Source: Leucaena leucocephala
Taxonomy: Eukaryota; Streptophyta; Magnoliopsida; Fabales; Fabaceae
DNA length: 64,000 nucleotides
Assembly: GCA_037074615.1 (NCBI GenBank)
Contig: CM073527.1
Location: forward strand, 9,078,848 to 9,142,847
Reading direction: 5' to 3'
Translations under genes and position numbers: made by a program
Notes under the pieces: model-generated
Told to the model about the DNA's origin: nothing
The model's input: the letters and a program-made list of their open reading frames with translations, nothing else
Database searches by the model: none
Shown here: positions 10,773 through 22,617 of the stretch, in pieces
Numbering within the stretch: position 1 is the stretch's first letter
Layout of the letters: every line of letters starts with the position of its first letter

Positions 10773-12521
10773 ATGGACATGATAGGTAATATACCTCAAG
10801 TAACTGATACAGCCCAAGAGTCTAAACCAGGAGTAGGTCCTGACCATGTAAATGAAAAGGGAAATGAGGACCTTGACCTTCCTATCGCAGTAAGGAAGCA
10901 ACGAAGGTCCTATACCAGACACCCCATAGAAAGGTTTATCTCTTATCAGGCTTTGTCATTGAAATATTGTGCTTTTGTATCTCACCTTGATCAGGTCAGG
11001 ATACTAGAAAGCATAAATGAGGCCCTTGATAGTCCTGAATGGAGAAAAGTAGTAATGGAAAAAATAAAAGCCCTAGAAAGTAACAGAATATGGGAAGTGG
11101 TTGAACTACCCAAAGGCAAGAAAGCAGTGGGTTCACCCTAAAATATTACGCTGATGAGACCCTTGATAAATACAAAGCAAGATTAGTGGCAAAGGGTTTC
11201 ACACAAGTGTATGGCATGGACTACACTGAGACATTTACACTATTAGCAAAACTCAACACAATCAGGATCCTATTCTCACTGGCAGCCAATCTAGACTGGC
11301 CTTTACACCATATGGATGTCAAAAATGCGTTCTTAAATGGGGACCTAAAGGAAGAAGTATACATGAAAATGCCTCCTGGATTCCTTGGAAAAAAGGAAAA
11401 CCAAGTGTGCAGACTGAAGAAATCACTGTATGGCTTAAAACAATCTCCTCGAGCTTGGTTTGAAAGGTTTACCAGGGTACTTAAATCTCAAGATTATACA
11501 TAGGGACAAGGTGACCACACCCTATTTTTTAAACACCTGAATGGGAAAATCGTAATACTGGTAGTACATGTTGATGATATTGTTCTCACAGGTGATAATC
11601 CTACAGAAATTGATAGGATCAAAAAGTCACTGCACAAAGAATTCCAAGTTAAAGACTTAGGAAAAATGAAATACTTCCTAGGTATGGAAGTTACTAGATC
11701 AGCAGAAGGAATCAGCATCTCGCAAAGAAAGTATATCCTAGATCTCTTAAAAGAAACAGACATACTTAGATGCAGACCAAGTAACACTCCTATACAAGCT
11801 GATAAAATAAATGATAATGAAGACCTAGGGAAAGCTGTAGATATGGGGAGATACCAGCATATGGTGGGCAAGTTAATCTACTTATCTCACACTTGACCAA
11901 ATATTACTTATGCTATCAGTATGGTGAGCCAACATTCTCATGATCCCAAACAAAAACACTTGAACAAAGTTTACAGGATCCTCCGATACTTGAAGGGCTC
12001 TCCTAGGTTAGGCTTGTCGTTCAAAATATCCGATAACAGAAATGTGAAAATGCTAACAGATGCTGACTGGGCAAGAGACAGATGATAGACGATCCACCTT
12101 AGGATATGTTACCTATGTTTAGGGAAATTTGGTTACTTGGCGTAGTAAAAAGCAAAGTGTGGTTGCTAGAAGTAGTGTGGAAGCTGAGTTTAGAGCTATA
12201 GCTCTAGGAATCTATGAAGGTATATGGGTGAAACGAATACTAGAAGAGTTAAAGATGTCAATAAAGCTTCCCATTAGACTACATTCAGACAACATGGCAG
12301 CAATTAACATGTCACATAATCCAATTCAACATGATAGAACAAAACATGTGGAGATAGATAGACATTTCATCAGAGAAAAGATTGATGCAGGAACAATTGA
12401 GCTCAAATATATCCCTTCAAAAGAACAGATAGCTGACGTGCTTACAAAGGGATTAACCCGAGATAAGTTTGAATATCTACTTGGCAAGTTGGACATGATA
12501 AATATCTATACTCCAACTTGA
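10773..12521 (+). pseudogene. copia A reverse transcriptase and RNase H
   Basis: The RT reads EWRKVVMEKIKALESNRIWE, then after a frameshift near 11140 ARLVAKGFTQVYGMDYTETF, HHMDVKNAFLNGDL and KSLYGLKQSPRAW. The catalytic box is VVHVDD, with His in place of the usual Tyr. The connection segment KYFLGMEVTRSAEGISISQR and the RNase H part (VTWRSKKQSVVARSSVEAEF; ADVLTKGL; DMINIYTPT and stop) follow. Stops at 11501-11503 and 11894-11896 and a frameshift near 12080 inactivate it. Confidence 0.92.
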
Positions 12522-12528
12522 GGGGGAG
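12520..12528 (+). promoter_or_regulatory. Polypurine tract of copia A
   Basis: GAGGGGGAG lies directly before the 3' LTR and right after the RNase H stop codon; it primes plus-strand synthesis. Confidence 0.88.
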
Positions 12529-12774
12529 TGTTGAAGATATTGGGATTAAATGAAGAGAGATTATAGGAGATTATAAAGGGAGAGATTATAGGAGATTATG
12601 ATTATGATTTTATTCCCTGATTCATTCCCAAATATCCGCTGTAAATCCCACCTATTATGGGATCCTATATGTGTATATATATGTAGCAGAATAGCAGCAA
12701 TAATGTACAGAAATATACAGAACCTTTTTTCTATCTCCCTGCCATCTTCATTGTGGTCGATATGTCAGCTCACA
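12529..12774 (+). repeat. 3' LTR of copia A
   Basis: It matches the 5' LTR with about eight substitutions, an extra 18-base duplication near its start and a shorter TA run, and ends ...GCTCACA. ATTAG follows at 12775-12779. Confidence 0.93.
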
Positions 12775-12779
12775 ATTAG

Positions 12780-14282
12780 GCTTAGTCAAAATAATATTAA
12801 AATGCAATAAGATCACTTAACTACACCTAAGTCTATAATAATGTGCAAGCTTAGCATTCAACATTAAGAAACAATGCAAACTGAAACCTAGGGCCAAAAT
12901 TAGCTCCTTTTCCAGTTTTCAGGCTATAAACTATATATATATTCAAGTAAAAGAACCCATTCCCAATTTTAGAAGTTAGATTTCCTTTTCAAATTAGCAT
13001 TCACACAAGTCCAGTACACTTGCTTCACTTTCTTGGAGCTGTAAATGTTTGAAGCATTCATTTGCAATTTAGCCATTACAGAAAAATTACAATTATAGCA
13101 CAAATATTGCATGCTACTACCTATTAGTAGAAAAGTGAAAAAACCAAATCTAAGTTTCATAAGTCTAAGTTACAGCCAACAAGCATCATGATTCAGATTC
13201 AAAATTTATCCAAACAACAAATAAATGATTGAAGGAGTAGCCAAAGGATGAAACTAAGCACAAACGATGATAATATGAAATTAACTTGAGTCAATAATCA
13301 AATTACATTCCATGTCTTAGTAGTTCGATTCCTCCCAGACACTATAACCTTCCCATCCTCAACAATCACATAGCTGGAAACACATCATGGTTTAAATAAA
13401 ACTAAAATTAATATATCAATAGTTAAGCTTTAATGAAAAAGCAGATAAAAATTTTCTTCAATGAACCGACTAAATTGTAAGATCAAGTAATTAATAAACA
13501 AAGCCTTATTCCAACAAACTGGAATCTCATTTACAAAATAAGACACCAATGTAGGGATAATATCATGTTGTGTTTGTCAAATTTGGAATTTAAATAGGCC
13601 AAGAAAAGTCTTTCCATCTTCAATGCATGGAAAATTAGGAATTCTGGAAAAAAATTATGAATTGAGGTAAAAACTAAAAACAAATTAAGGATTTCACTTA
13701 GGACAAACTTGGGGGATATTATAACAGATGCTGAGTACAGCAAGCAAGAAGAGAGCTTTTGGAGTCCTATAGGGATGTCCTTGGTTGAAGTGTAGGATAT
13801 ATTTGCATCCAAGAAAGGTGTTTTCTAAGTTTGGGAGTATGTTTGACAAACCCTTTTAATATTTCAATGTTAGGTTTTTTGAGTCAACAGAGAAATCAAT
13901 TAACCATGAGAAGCTTTGAAGTGCAACTCTAATCAAAAGAGTATTTGTCACGCTTAGGGGTTTCATACTGGCATCAAGGGCCTGATCGGTTCACCAAATG
14001 GATGGGAATGGAATCGAATGGAAAGATAATCATTGTAACGCTGTTTAGTATGATGTTAAGAAAGTGGGAATAAGATTAATGTTTTATATTTAAAAGCTGA
14101 GTAATAATGGAATATGTTTGATGTAGTTTCTTCTAGTTCCACTTTGAATGATATTGCAATAAAATTTTCCATCTTAACTTGCAATGCATCAAGATATGAA
14201 AGAAAATGGAGCTTGACTGAAAATATGCACATAGGACTATTTTATTGCATCGTGCAAGAGAATAACAGTGAAAGTAATTTAC
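12780..14282. other. Introns of the TAD2-like relic
   Basis: Apart from exon 3 at 13307-13373, nothing coding is recognised. 13980-14060 has GGATGGGAATGGAATCGAAT, a phrase like the end of a MITE, but no partner end was confirmed. Confidence 0.4.
13307..13373 (-). CDS. TAD2: TAD2-like exon 3
   Basis: It reads VIVEDGKVIVSGRNRT and is bounded by TTCCAG and GTAATT splice sites. This is the beta-strand segment before the catalytic HAE motif. A Tyr (TAT) stands where relatives usually have Cys (GVPVGC-V), and a Trp replaces the Arg before the exon end. Confidence 0.8.
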
Positions 14283-14327
14283 CCAAGAGGAACTTCAAGG
14301 GCATCCAAAGGCCAAAGCTATCTTAGC
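14283..14327 (-). pseudogene. TAD2: TAD2-like exon 2 with 7-bp duplication
   Basis: After a GCAG acceptor the exon begins AKIAL, then a 7-bp near-duplication (CTTTGGC followed by CTTTGG) shifts the frame. Beyond it, the other frame reads DALEVPLG up to a GG|GTAAAT donor of the phase expected by exon 3. Without the duplication the exon would be 38 bp and in frame. Confidence 0.75.
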
Positions 14328-15054
14328 CTGCCACATAGTAACTGCTAAGGCAACTTATAAGAATCCACACATATTTTGGGTGCAACTCTCTCTTTACACC
14401 TACATTCTCAACTGCCATGCAAATAATGCTGCTAGACATGAATTAAGTGTCTGATCGTCCATAGCTTACCTATAACTTTGTTCCATTTATAATTTCACAC
14501 AAATTGATTCCACCTTCTGTTATTTAAGTTTTGACCATTATTTATATTTGACAAGCGCATTAGATGTGATAACAATGCCTTTAAGTTATATATTTGAACT
14601 TAAAAGAAATAATATACCAGTAATTGACACTATGACATGAGCATAATTGGAACTGCACAAAAAAAGGCATCTATAATCTATCTGATATATAAAATATAAA
14701 TAAACAATTTAAATATTTTTATTATTTTATTATAATTAATATTAGATATTTTGTTATATTAGGATTAAATGTCATAATATATATTATGATAGGTTAAGAT
14801 TAGATATCATAATATGTATCATGATTAGATATTATGATATGTTAATATTAGATATTTAATTGAGAATAGGATTACTCATCACTTATTAACAAAGGTGATC
14901 CTCCGTTTTATTGAGATATGTTTTGATCTCTTGAGTATTCAGAATAATTTCAGTTTCTCTTCTATTCTCTTTTTATTCTTCTCTATTTTCCTTTTCTTTC
15001 TACAATTATATAACGCTATCATTGTCAGAACGATAACAAGACCTCAATAAATAC
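14328..15054. other. Intron 1 of the TAD2-like relic, AT-rich
   Basis: 14700-14880 is a low-complexity tract of AATATTAGATAT-like words. 14930-15020 is pyrimidine-rich and ends TCAGAACGATAACAAG, which resembles an LTR end, but no matching LTR was found. Confidence 0.4.
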
Positions 15055-15120
15055 CTGTTGTATTGCAAGTTCCATAAATGCATTAGTATCTATTGAGAAT
15101 CCTTCTCGCATAGAGGTCAT
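15055..15120 (-). CDS. TAD2: TAD2-like exon 1
   Basis: The exon starts with an ATG and reads MTSMREGFSI and then AFMELAIQQ, ending at CAACAG|GTATTT. The last residues correspond to the start of the deaminase fold, where family members have a helix like MELALQQAK. The start is the first in-frame Met; a second Met lies three residues later. Confidence 0.75.
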
Positions 15121-16826
15121 CTTGATAAATTTATGATAAATGATTCGTAGACAAGTTAATAAACCATTCAAAATTTGATCGCTCCTTAGCTGTAATCACC
15201 TAAAAAACACAGAAAAACAACCAGAACAGCAACAAACACAAAAAGGTTAAAGCCACTATATAAATTTTAGTACAAATAACCTTACTTAAATATACATACG
15301 TGATGTCCAGTAGTCCAGTATGTCCAAAAAAAAAATATCGCCAGTAACTCAAACCTCACTACAATAAAACTCCTATAGAAAACATATCCATTATTCTCAC
15401 CCGTCAAAGGCATACCCCAAACTGTCGTAATAGAAAATGCAAATCCATTTATTCTTCTTCTTGATTGCACAAGGCCTAAATTCACACTTTTGAAACCAAA
15501 CCCACAAAGAAGTAATAATATTAAATTCCATTATACTCTACATTTGAGCAGAAACTGGATTTTATAAATGGCAAGTTAGCCTTCGTAACATGAAGCTAGA
15601 AATTCATCTACTGAAGCTTCAAAGTAATAACAGCTACACTGCCGCCCTACCTGCCTGCTTGCTACACCATGAGTAAACAGTTTTGGCAAGGAACAGAAGG
15701 CAAGTATTTGGGAATGAGGCAGGCTAAATAGGCTTCGATTTACGAGTGTTAGTTAGCCTTGATGAAACTAGGTATTCTTTGTTTGTTAAACATCAAGAAC
15801 AGGGCCTAAGCCCAATTTACATCATCGGTCCCCCGCGTCAGTTTCCACCTGTACATGCCAGAAACTAAGATCTCCATCAACGTTGAGCCCTTTCTTTAAG
15901 CCCCATGCTACATCCTTCAACGTGTTTTGTTTGTGATTTTGTAATTTTTTATAATTTTTAATTATATTTCATAATAATGATTTAATTTATCTATATTTAT
16001 TTTGTTTATATTTTAAAAGCTAAAAGAATACAAGTATTCCCTTAAAATGAGGTTTCATTATGACTGCATATCCCAGTATTCCATTATAATATTTTAATTT
16101 TTAGGAAAAATTGTAATGAATTCCTATATAAAGAATCTAATTGCAGAGAAACCTTGAGAAATTATATAATGACTATGAAGTCACAATGGACCTATGATTA
16201 ATTTTTTCAATTGTAAAAAGACATAATTACCTTTGTGATTTAAAAAACAATTTAGAGCATAAGTGAGTTGGCGCATGGTATGGAAAGAAGAGTAGAAGCG
16301 TGATGAGGAAGATAGCATTTGATGGTCTATATGGTGCGCTCGTAGCTTGCTTTTCTTATTATTATGGCTGGACATTGAGCAAGGATTGTCATATTTTTCC
16401 TCTTTTTCGGTTATAATATGAAAACGTAAAGTCATTTGCTATCAAAACCAGTGAAGTCATTTTCTCGTCCTCATTCTTCTATGTAGGATACTGTGTGGCT
16501 TAAGTGTGATCTATGAAAGGTGACCCATGTAAATGCAAACATTGTGTTGATAGCATGATGTTTTGATAATCTTAGTTATGGTTTCACTGTGTTTATTTAG
16601 GGTTTTAAATTTTTCATCAGTTAGTAGTAATTTATGGTCTATTTGCTTCAGTATAGTAAGAACAAATGAATATTACAAAGGTTGCTGTAAAGTGTGAATA
16701 AAATAGCATTGTCTATTATGGCAGGGGAACATGAGTTATTAATATACCACACGATAGTTGTTAATATGAGTAGTTGAGTTGTTAATAATATGTGTGTGGT
16801 ATAATTTGTCATTACTGATGGCAATT
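15121..16826. other. Region upstream of the TAD2-like relic
   Basis: No gene is recognised. The 5' flank of the relic (15121-15290) would hold its promoter, but no clear TATA box was assigned. Small open frames at 15282-15485 and 16181-16435 (minus) have no recognisable motif. Confidence 0.35.
16822..16826. repeat. Target-site duplication CAATT (left)
   Basis: CAATT immediately before the solo LTR is repeated at 20197-20201 immediately after it. Confidence 0.9.
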
Positions 16827-19800
16827 TGTCATATCCTAATTTTCCCTATCTGGATAATACTGATAGTGGAAAGATGTTTGGAAAGGATTATGATGATGAT
16901 CAGAAGAAATAATAGAGGTTAAATGAGTCTTAAAGGAAGAAAGGGACCTAAACAAAAATTGGAAAAGTTTAAAGGCCAAAAGTTAAAGTAGAAACAAAAG
17001 TTAGGTCAAAAGTGGTAATTTCTAAAAGTTAAGGGACTTAAATGTAATTAAGTAAAAAGTTCAAGGGCAAAACTGTAATTATAGAAAGATCAGCCCGGAA
17101 AGGGTTATAACTGCCTATAAGTTTTTCAATCCCATATTCCATCAGTAAATAGAGGAAGTTACACTAGTTAATCTGGTATGATACAGAAATTTTATTAGGG
17201 CTCCAGACAGCAGAAAATTATCTGATAGTCTAAAAGTTATATGATTTTTTATCAGATTCCATGGACATCAGATATAAGTAGGGGAATTACAAGAAAGTGT
17301 GCCATATAGTGTCAGATGTTATGAATCTGACAGAACCCTGGAAGAAGTCCTGTATAAAAAGTTATTCCCATAACAGTAAATTTTGACGGGAGTTTGATAA
17401 CACCCGTGATCCGATAATGAAACTTATCGGTATGTGAGCATAGATAGAATAAGATCAGATGAACTCATATATAGGCCAATGATGATGCCAAGAAGGGCCC
17501 AAATCCCAGGTACCAGTTCATCAGTAGAAGGGGCCAGTGTCCAGAAAAGGTGTGAAATTACTAAAATGTCCCTGGATGCCTGGATTATACTAATGATAGA
17601 TGGAGGGCATTTTGGTCATCTGGGATAGGCTAAAAATGTGGAACATGGAATAAATATAACTAGTTGAGCCAGTATATGCCCTGAGGCAGTAAAAAGAGGG
17701 GTGAAATGACAATTATGCCCTCAGGGTCAATACAGTGCAAGAAAGGACACCAAGGGTATTTTGGTCATTTCCCAAGGGATGGATGATAGATGAATATTCA
17801 GTATATCATTGTGAATGGTATGAGGAGCCTAGACATTGATTTCCAGGATAGAATACATATCCTGGTATATTATAAAAAAATTAGAAACAGAAAATAGTAT
17901 GGTTGCTGTGAAACTGCTCCGATCGGTACCGGATTGGACTAGAATTTTTCCAGAAACTTCCTCCCCTAAGATTTCGCCACATAAGCTCATGAAGTATCCC
18001 TTGAGGTGCCCCTTGTGATGTCATGATGATGTCACAATTTGCTTTATGAAAATAAAATCTAAGATTAAATGTGAGCCATTTGATCAAATAGTAACCAAAT
18101 CAATCTTGGCCATTGATTTCCACCAAGATTTTTCTATAAATACCCCCTTCATTTCTTCAGCAAACTGTAAGTTCATGGACCCTTGGGGAAACTCTTGCAC
18201 AATGAAAACTCAAGCCAAGACAAAGAAGATTCAAGGTTCCAAAGTTCAAGCAAGCTAGAGATTAAAGGTAAGCAATCTCTCCTAGCTTATTTTCCTTTGA
18301 TTTGGGAGCTTGAACTTAGGGTGTTCATGGGGGAAAAGTTGAGTTTTCTCTAAGGGGAGGTGCTTCCCAAAAACCATAGATGAAAGGGGAAAGAAGAAAT
18401 TAAATTACAAACTTATGATTGAAACTTAAATAACCTAGTTAAGTGATTGGTTGTTGAATCAAGTTGATATTCTTGACTTTGCCATGGTGTGCCCTATTCG
18501 GTCTGCACTGTTTATGAGGGAAGGAAATGGAATTTCAATGATTTAATGCTTCCATTGAGTTTATATGATGATTTTGTGTAGGATTGGAAAGGTTTTGAAC
18601 CTTGGAAACATTAAAATCTCAAGGTTATATAGTCTTTGAGATTCCTTATAGTACTGTTCACTCGCATGAACAGTGATTGGAATTTCATGATTTTGATGGT
18701 TCCAATGGTTTTAAAATGAAAAGTTGTGTGGGGTAAAGTGGAGAAACAAGTATAGGAAGCATTAGAATCAAAATGAGAATTTTTGAAAGAATTGTATGCT
18801 TATATTCAGTTCTGGATAGCAGGCCATGAAGGAACTGGAATTTCATGATTCTAAGCTCATAAATGGATTTAAAAGATGAAATTTTGTAGGGTAAAGTCAA
18901 GACATCAATTGGTTCAAGAGCCAAGTGGATTAGTGAAAATTAGAAAAAGTTATGACAATAAAGAGTGTAACAAAGTTAATCTTGAACATGGTTGGAGTTC
19001 ATGTGTCCTAATGAGTTATGTGATGAATATGAATGTGTTTAGGACCATGAAACATCCAAGAAGATGTTGGGAAGTGATGGACATAAAGGCTTCATGGTTG
19101 GAAAGCCAGGGAGCAAATGCTAAAGGTCAAGAGGAAAGCTTAAGTGCAAGGTAGTGAACTTACTTCTTTATGAGCTTGATGTAGTATGCTTATGTGTTGA
19201 GATGTATATGATATTTGAATGATGTTGAGACATGATAAATGATGTTGAAAGTATTATGAATAACATGTTTCCATGGCCATGCACTTTATGTAAGAGTATA
19301 TAGCATGATGGCATATCACTAATCAAAGAAAGTTTAATGAAATTACATATCATGCATTAGCATCCATCTTGCATATTTAAGTGATAATGTTTGCTACTGA
19401 GATTCCCTAGAATCTCACTCTCCTATAACCAACCAATTTAGGTCAAGCATGAAGAAAAGGTATGCATGGAGAAGAGCTAAAGAATGGAATAAAGGAAGTG
19501 AAGTATTGAGATTTTAGCATATACCTTAAATTGTCCATGTATGTTAATGCCATGTAAGGTGTCCATTTATCTGATGAAACTATTGTAATACTTATGGCAT
19601 ATGTACATGATGTATATGAATGTTGAGAAGCTTATTTGATGGCTTGTGCATGCTAAAACAATTATTGGAAATGAAAGAAAAGAAACTAAAATGGTAAAAA
19701 CGTAGGTCCTGAAGCAGTTTTGTTGTGATTTTAGTTTGACCTAGTAAATGAAGGAATTAGTTCACAAAACTTTATGTGTGTAGCACACATCCAGAGCTTT

Positions 19801-20196
19801 AAATTCATAGGTAGAACGTGTCATTTGGATATGTATAATAAGAGAAATGAATTTCCAAAGCAAGGGACCAGAATCTGTTTCTAGAGTTTTTGACCAAATA
19901 AATAGTAAACTTTAACGAATAAACTGTATTAATTGGCTAGTCATTTGGTCTGGAAATTATTTTTTTCTTAAATTTCAAGATGTTATCTTCATGTAGCTTT
20001 TTGAACCACTTCATTTTGATTTTTATAGAATTAATTATGATTTTTTGAAGTTTGTTGTGTAATCTGGAATATCATATGAACAGTAACCAGAGAAAGAGAA
20101 AAATTCCAGATTTAGCTAATGGACTTCCAAGTTCTTGTAAGTTGTTCTAAATGCTACTGATTAGTCCCTAAAATGTATAAAAGTAAGGATGTTACA
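16827..20196 (+). mobile_element. Solo LTR, 3.37 kb, with TSD CAATT
   Basis: The segment starts TGTCATATCCTAATTTTCCC and ends AGTAAGGATGTTACA, so its ends are nearly complementary (TGTNA-ATCC...GGAT-TTACA), a layout common in long plant LTRs. CAATT flanks it exactly at 16822-16826 and 20197-20201. No internal region with gag or pol is present, so it is a solo LTR left by recombination between two LTRs. A TATAAATACCCCC motif at 18136-18148 is a likely promoter. Length and ends suggest a Ty3/gypsy element of the Tat type; the superfamily is inference. Small frames inside have no recognised domain. Confidence 0.9.
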
Positions 20197-20221
20197 CAAT
20201 TTTGTCTAGAAATAATATATT

Positions 20222-22617
20222 TTGATATGTTCATATGGGGTACAATTTGCAAATGATAGAGGTCATAGATATGTTGGTGGTGATGTGAGAACAATATTCA
20301 TAAAAGAAGGCAAAACATATTATGAGTTGGAAACATTAATAGTATCAATTGTTGGGAAAGGAAGAAATGAAATTCTGATAAAAGGTATTGTTAGATTTGA
20401 TCCACACATATTTGTTGATATATTTAATGATAACAGAGTTGATCATTTAATAATGTTCAATTGAGAAAGTGCTTATATGTACGTAGGAGATAATGGAAAG
20501 AATAACTATACACAACTAGGTATAGATGATCTAATAAAGGATGAAGCTGTGTAAGTTATATATTATACTAATTTAATAATGTTCTACTATCATATGTTGC
20601 AATATAAGTTATTATATAAGTTATAGTAAATTGTTACTACTTATATAGTAACTTGTGATTTGTTGCAGGCTTGATGAATTGTTTGGAAGTGAGAATGTAT
20701 TGTCTATGTCTCCATCTGCCTTGCAAAATGAGATTGAAGTGTTGCCATTGTTAAGTTGTGCTTATGAATGATTCTAACAGCTGCACTTGAAATGAATTCT
20801 ATTAAATGGAAGGATATGATTATTAGAAAAAGTCAAACTTTTCCCAATGTGGCGGCTCTTTGAAAAATATTGTACAAGTACAGCATAGCACACAAGTTAT
20901 CATACAAATTTATCAAAAAGAATCAACAAAAGATCATTATGAAGTGCAAGTTTGATAGATACTTGTGGTACATAAGTGCATACTGTATGGGAGAATGTCA
21001 AGATTGCAAATTCTTAATTATAAGAACATTTAGAATTAAGCACATCCATAATGCGCAAGAAAACCTAGTTGTATCTCACCATAGTAGGTCAAGTGTAATC
21101 TCGTCACTCATTATTGATGTTGGAAAGAATAATATAAATAAGAATATAAAGGAAACAATAAGGACTTATACAGAGATTATAGTATACAATTGAACTACAC
21201 TCAAGCTTAAGGGTAGATAACAAGTGTTGCGGGAAATACATGGTACTGTAGAGAATTCTTACAAGATTATTTCTTGATTTGTGATAGGCTGATGGAAACT
21301 TATCTAAACATCGTTGCTCGATGGGAAGCATCAAATTCAAAGAGATTTGAGAGGATATTCACTACATATGGATGCTCAATTAACGGGTTTTTATAAGGGT
21401 ACCTACCAATACTTTATATAGATGGATGTCATCTTAGTGGTCCATACAAGGAACATTGCTTACAACCAATGCATATGACATGCATTAATAATTATTTCCG
21501 TTAGCATATGCTATTTTAAGTGGCGAGACATATGATGAGTAGACTTGGTTTCTCCAACATGTGAAAGAGATCACAAGATGTATGGAGATAACAATTGTAT
21601 TAGACCAAAACAATGCAATTATTAGTGTTGTTATGATTATTTTCTCTGGTAATAGACATTCTTATTGATACCACTATATCAAAGAGAACTACAATGATGC
21701 ATTGCTAAAAATCATCAGAGGTAGGGGATAAGTATCGAGGGTCTGAAAGGAGGACAACTGAACTTGCTAGATGGAATTGCATATGCAAGGCTTGAGGGAG
21801 ATTTTAATATTGTAATGGGAAAGCTAAAAGCATTATGTCCACAGGTTGCTCAATAGGTTGAGACTCAAGGGGATGTAAAACGATGAACTATGAGCAAGTT
21901 TTCATTCAAACAATGGGATAATATTACCACTAATCTTGTAGAGTCATTCAATGCATAGATTTTACAAGAGAGGAGGCACAATGTGACTCCTCTCTTGTAA
22001 GATTAGTCTAAAGATATTGCAGAATCATACATGAGCATCATGAGAAATTAGCCTAGAAGTTGCTTAAAAGCAAAATGTCAATAATAGATTAGACGAATGG
22101 TGTTAGGTCAAATATTGAGGCAAAATTGAAGCAGCAAGTAGTGCTAATAACAAATATGCATGCCCAATATTAGGGGAATGACACAATCTCAGTTGAAACT
22201 TTTAGGCCTCATAGAGTAATTAAATTGATTATTGATCTCGATACACGAACATGCACTTGTTTAGCTTGGTAGATGAGTGGATTACCTTGTGTACATTCAT
22301 ATACTGCAATAACACTAGTTCATGGTAGTGTGTATACATTTGTGGTTAATTGCTACAAATTGTCTGTCCAAGAGAAAATATATGCTACTAGCATGAGCCC
22401 AATTGTGACACATGATTGTTCATATCCTGAAGACCCTACGGTGTCATAATTAATGAAAGAAAGGTTCTTGGAGTCCCAAATTACTAGAAGGCCACCCGAA
22501 AGGCCAAAGAGAAAAATGATTGAATCCCAATTTTAGTACAAAAAGACTTATCAATATGGAAGAGGCCATAAGCATAAACACACAGTGAAGATGGGCAAGA
22601 ATCCAAATCCAAGCTAA
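20222..22617 (+). pseudogene. MULE (MuDR/MURA-like) transposase, decayed
   Basis: The N terminus reads HRYVGGDVRTIFIKEGKTYY, the PB1-like MuDR N-terminal domain. A DDE-type core follows with PILYIDGCHLSGPYKEH (first Asp) and TWFLQHVKEI. The C terminus has a SWIM zinc finger (CTCLAW...MSGLPCVHSYTA) and the tail ITRRPPERPKRK with a decayed zinc knuckle (GHKHKHTVKMGKNPNPS). MURA recognises terminal inverted repeats and cuts the element out in the nucleus. Many stops and frameshifts break it. No long TIRs were found; the left flank may have been displaced by the solo LTR at 16827-20196. Confidence 0.85.

Larger units (their letters stand above)
7994..12774 (+). mobile_element. Complete but defective Ty1/copia retrotransposon (copia A)
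   Basis: The element is 4781 bp with 239- and 246-bp LTRs, a primer-binding site, gag, protease, integrase, RT and RNase H in the copia order, and a polypurine tract. It carries the 5-bp duplication ATTAG. By eye the LTRs differ at about eight positions plus two length changes, so it is not very recent. Stops at 9978-9980, 10173-10175, 11501-11503 and 11894-11896, plus frameshifts near 11140 and 12080, make it non-autonomous. It sits antisense within an intron of the TAD2-like relic, an orientation that keeps its transcription signals from acting on the host transcript. Confidence 0.95.
3764..15120 (-). pseudogene. TAD2: tRNA-specific adenosine deaminase (TAD2/ADAT2-like), disrupted
   Basis: Exons on the minus strand, in order, lie at 15120-15055, 14327-14283, 13373-13307, 7720-7561, 7467-7377, 6654-6568 and probably 3853-3764. 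Together they match plant TAD2, the catalytic subunit of the heterodimer that converts A34 to inosine in tRNA anticodons. The zinc-deaminase motifs are intact in exon 4: TRHAEMEAID (His and catalytic Glu) and CEPCIMC (two zinc Cys). Exon 5 reads GIKEVYYGCANDKFGGCGSI and exon 6 reads FKCTGGIMASEA. Lesions: a 7-bp near-tandem duplication in exon 2, a usual TRN read as TWN in exon 3, an unresolved phase between exons 5 and 6, and a one-base offset in the last exon. A copia element fills one intron. I judge it a pseudogene, though alternative splicing could bypass the exon 2 lesion. Confidence 0.82.

Noticed and set aside
17434..19154. Small open frames inside the 3.37 kb solo LTR
   Set aside because: No domains, and the LTR borders explain the segment.
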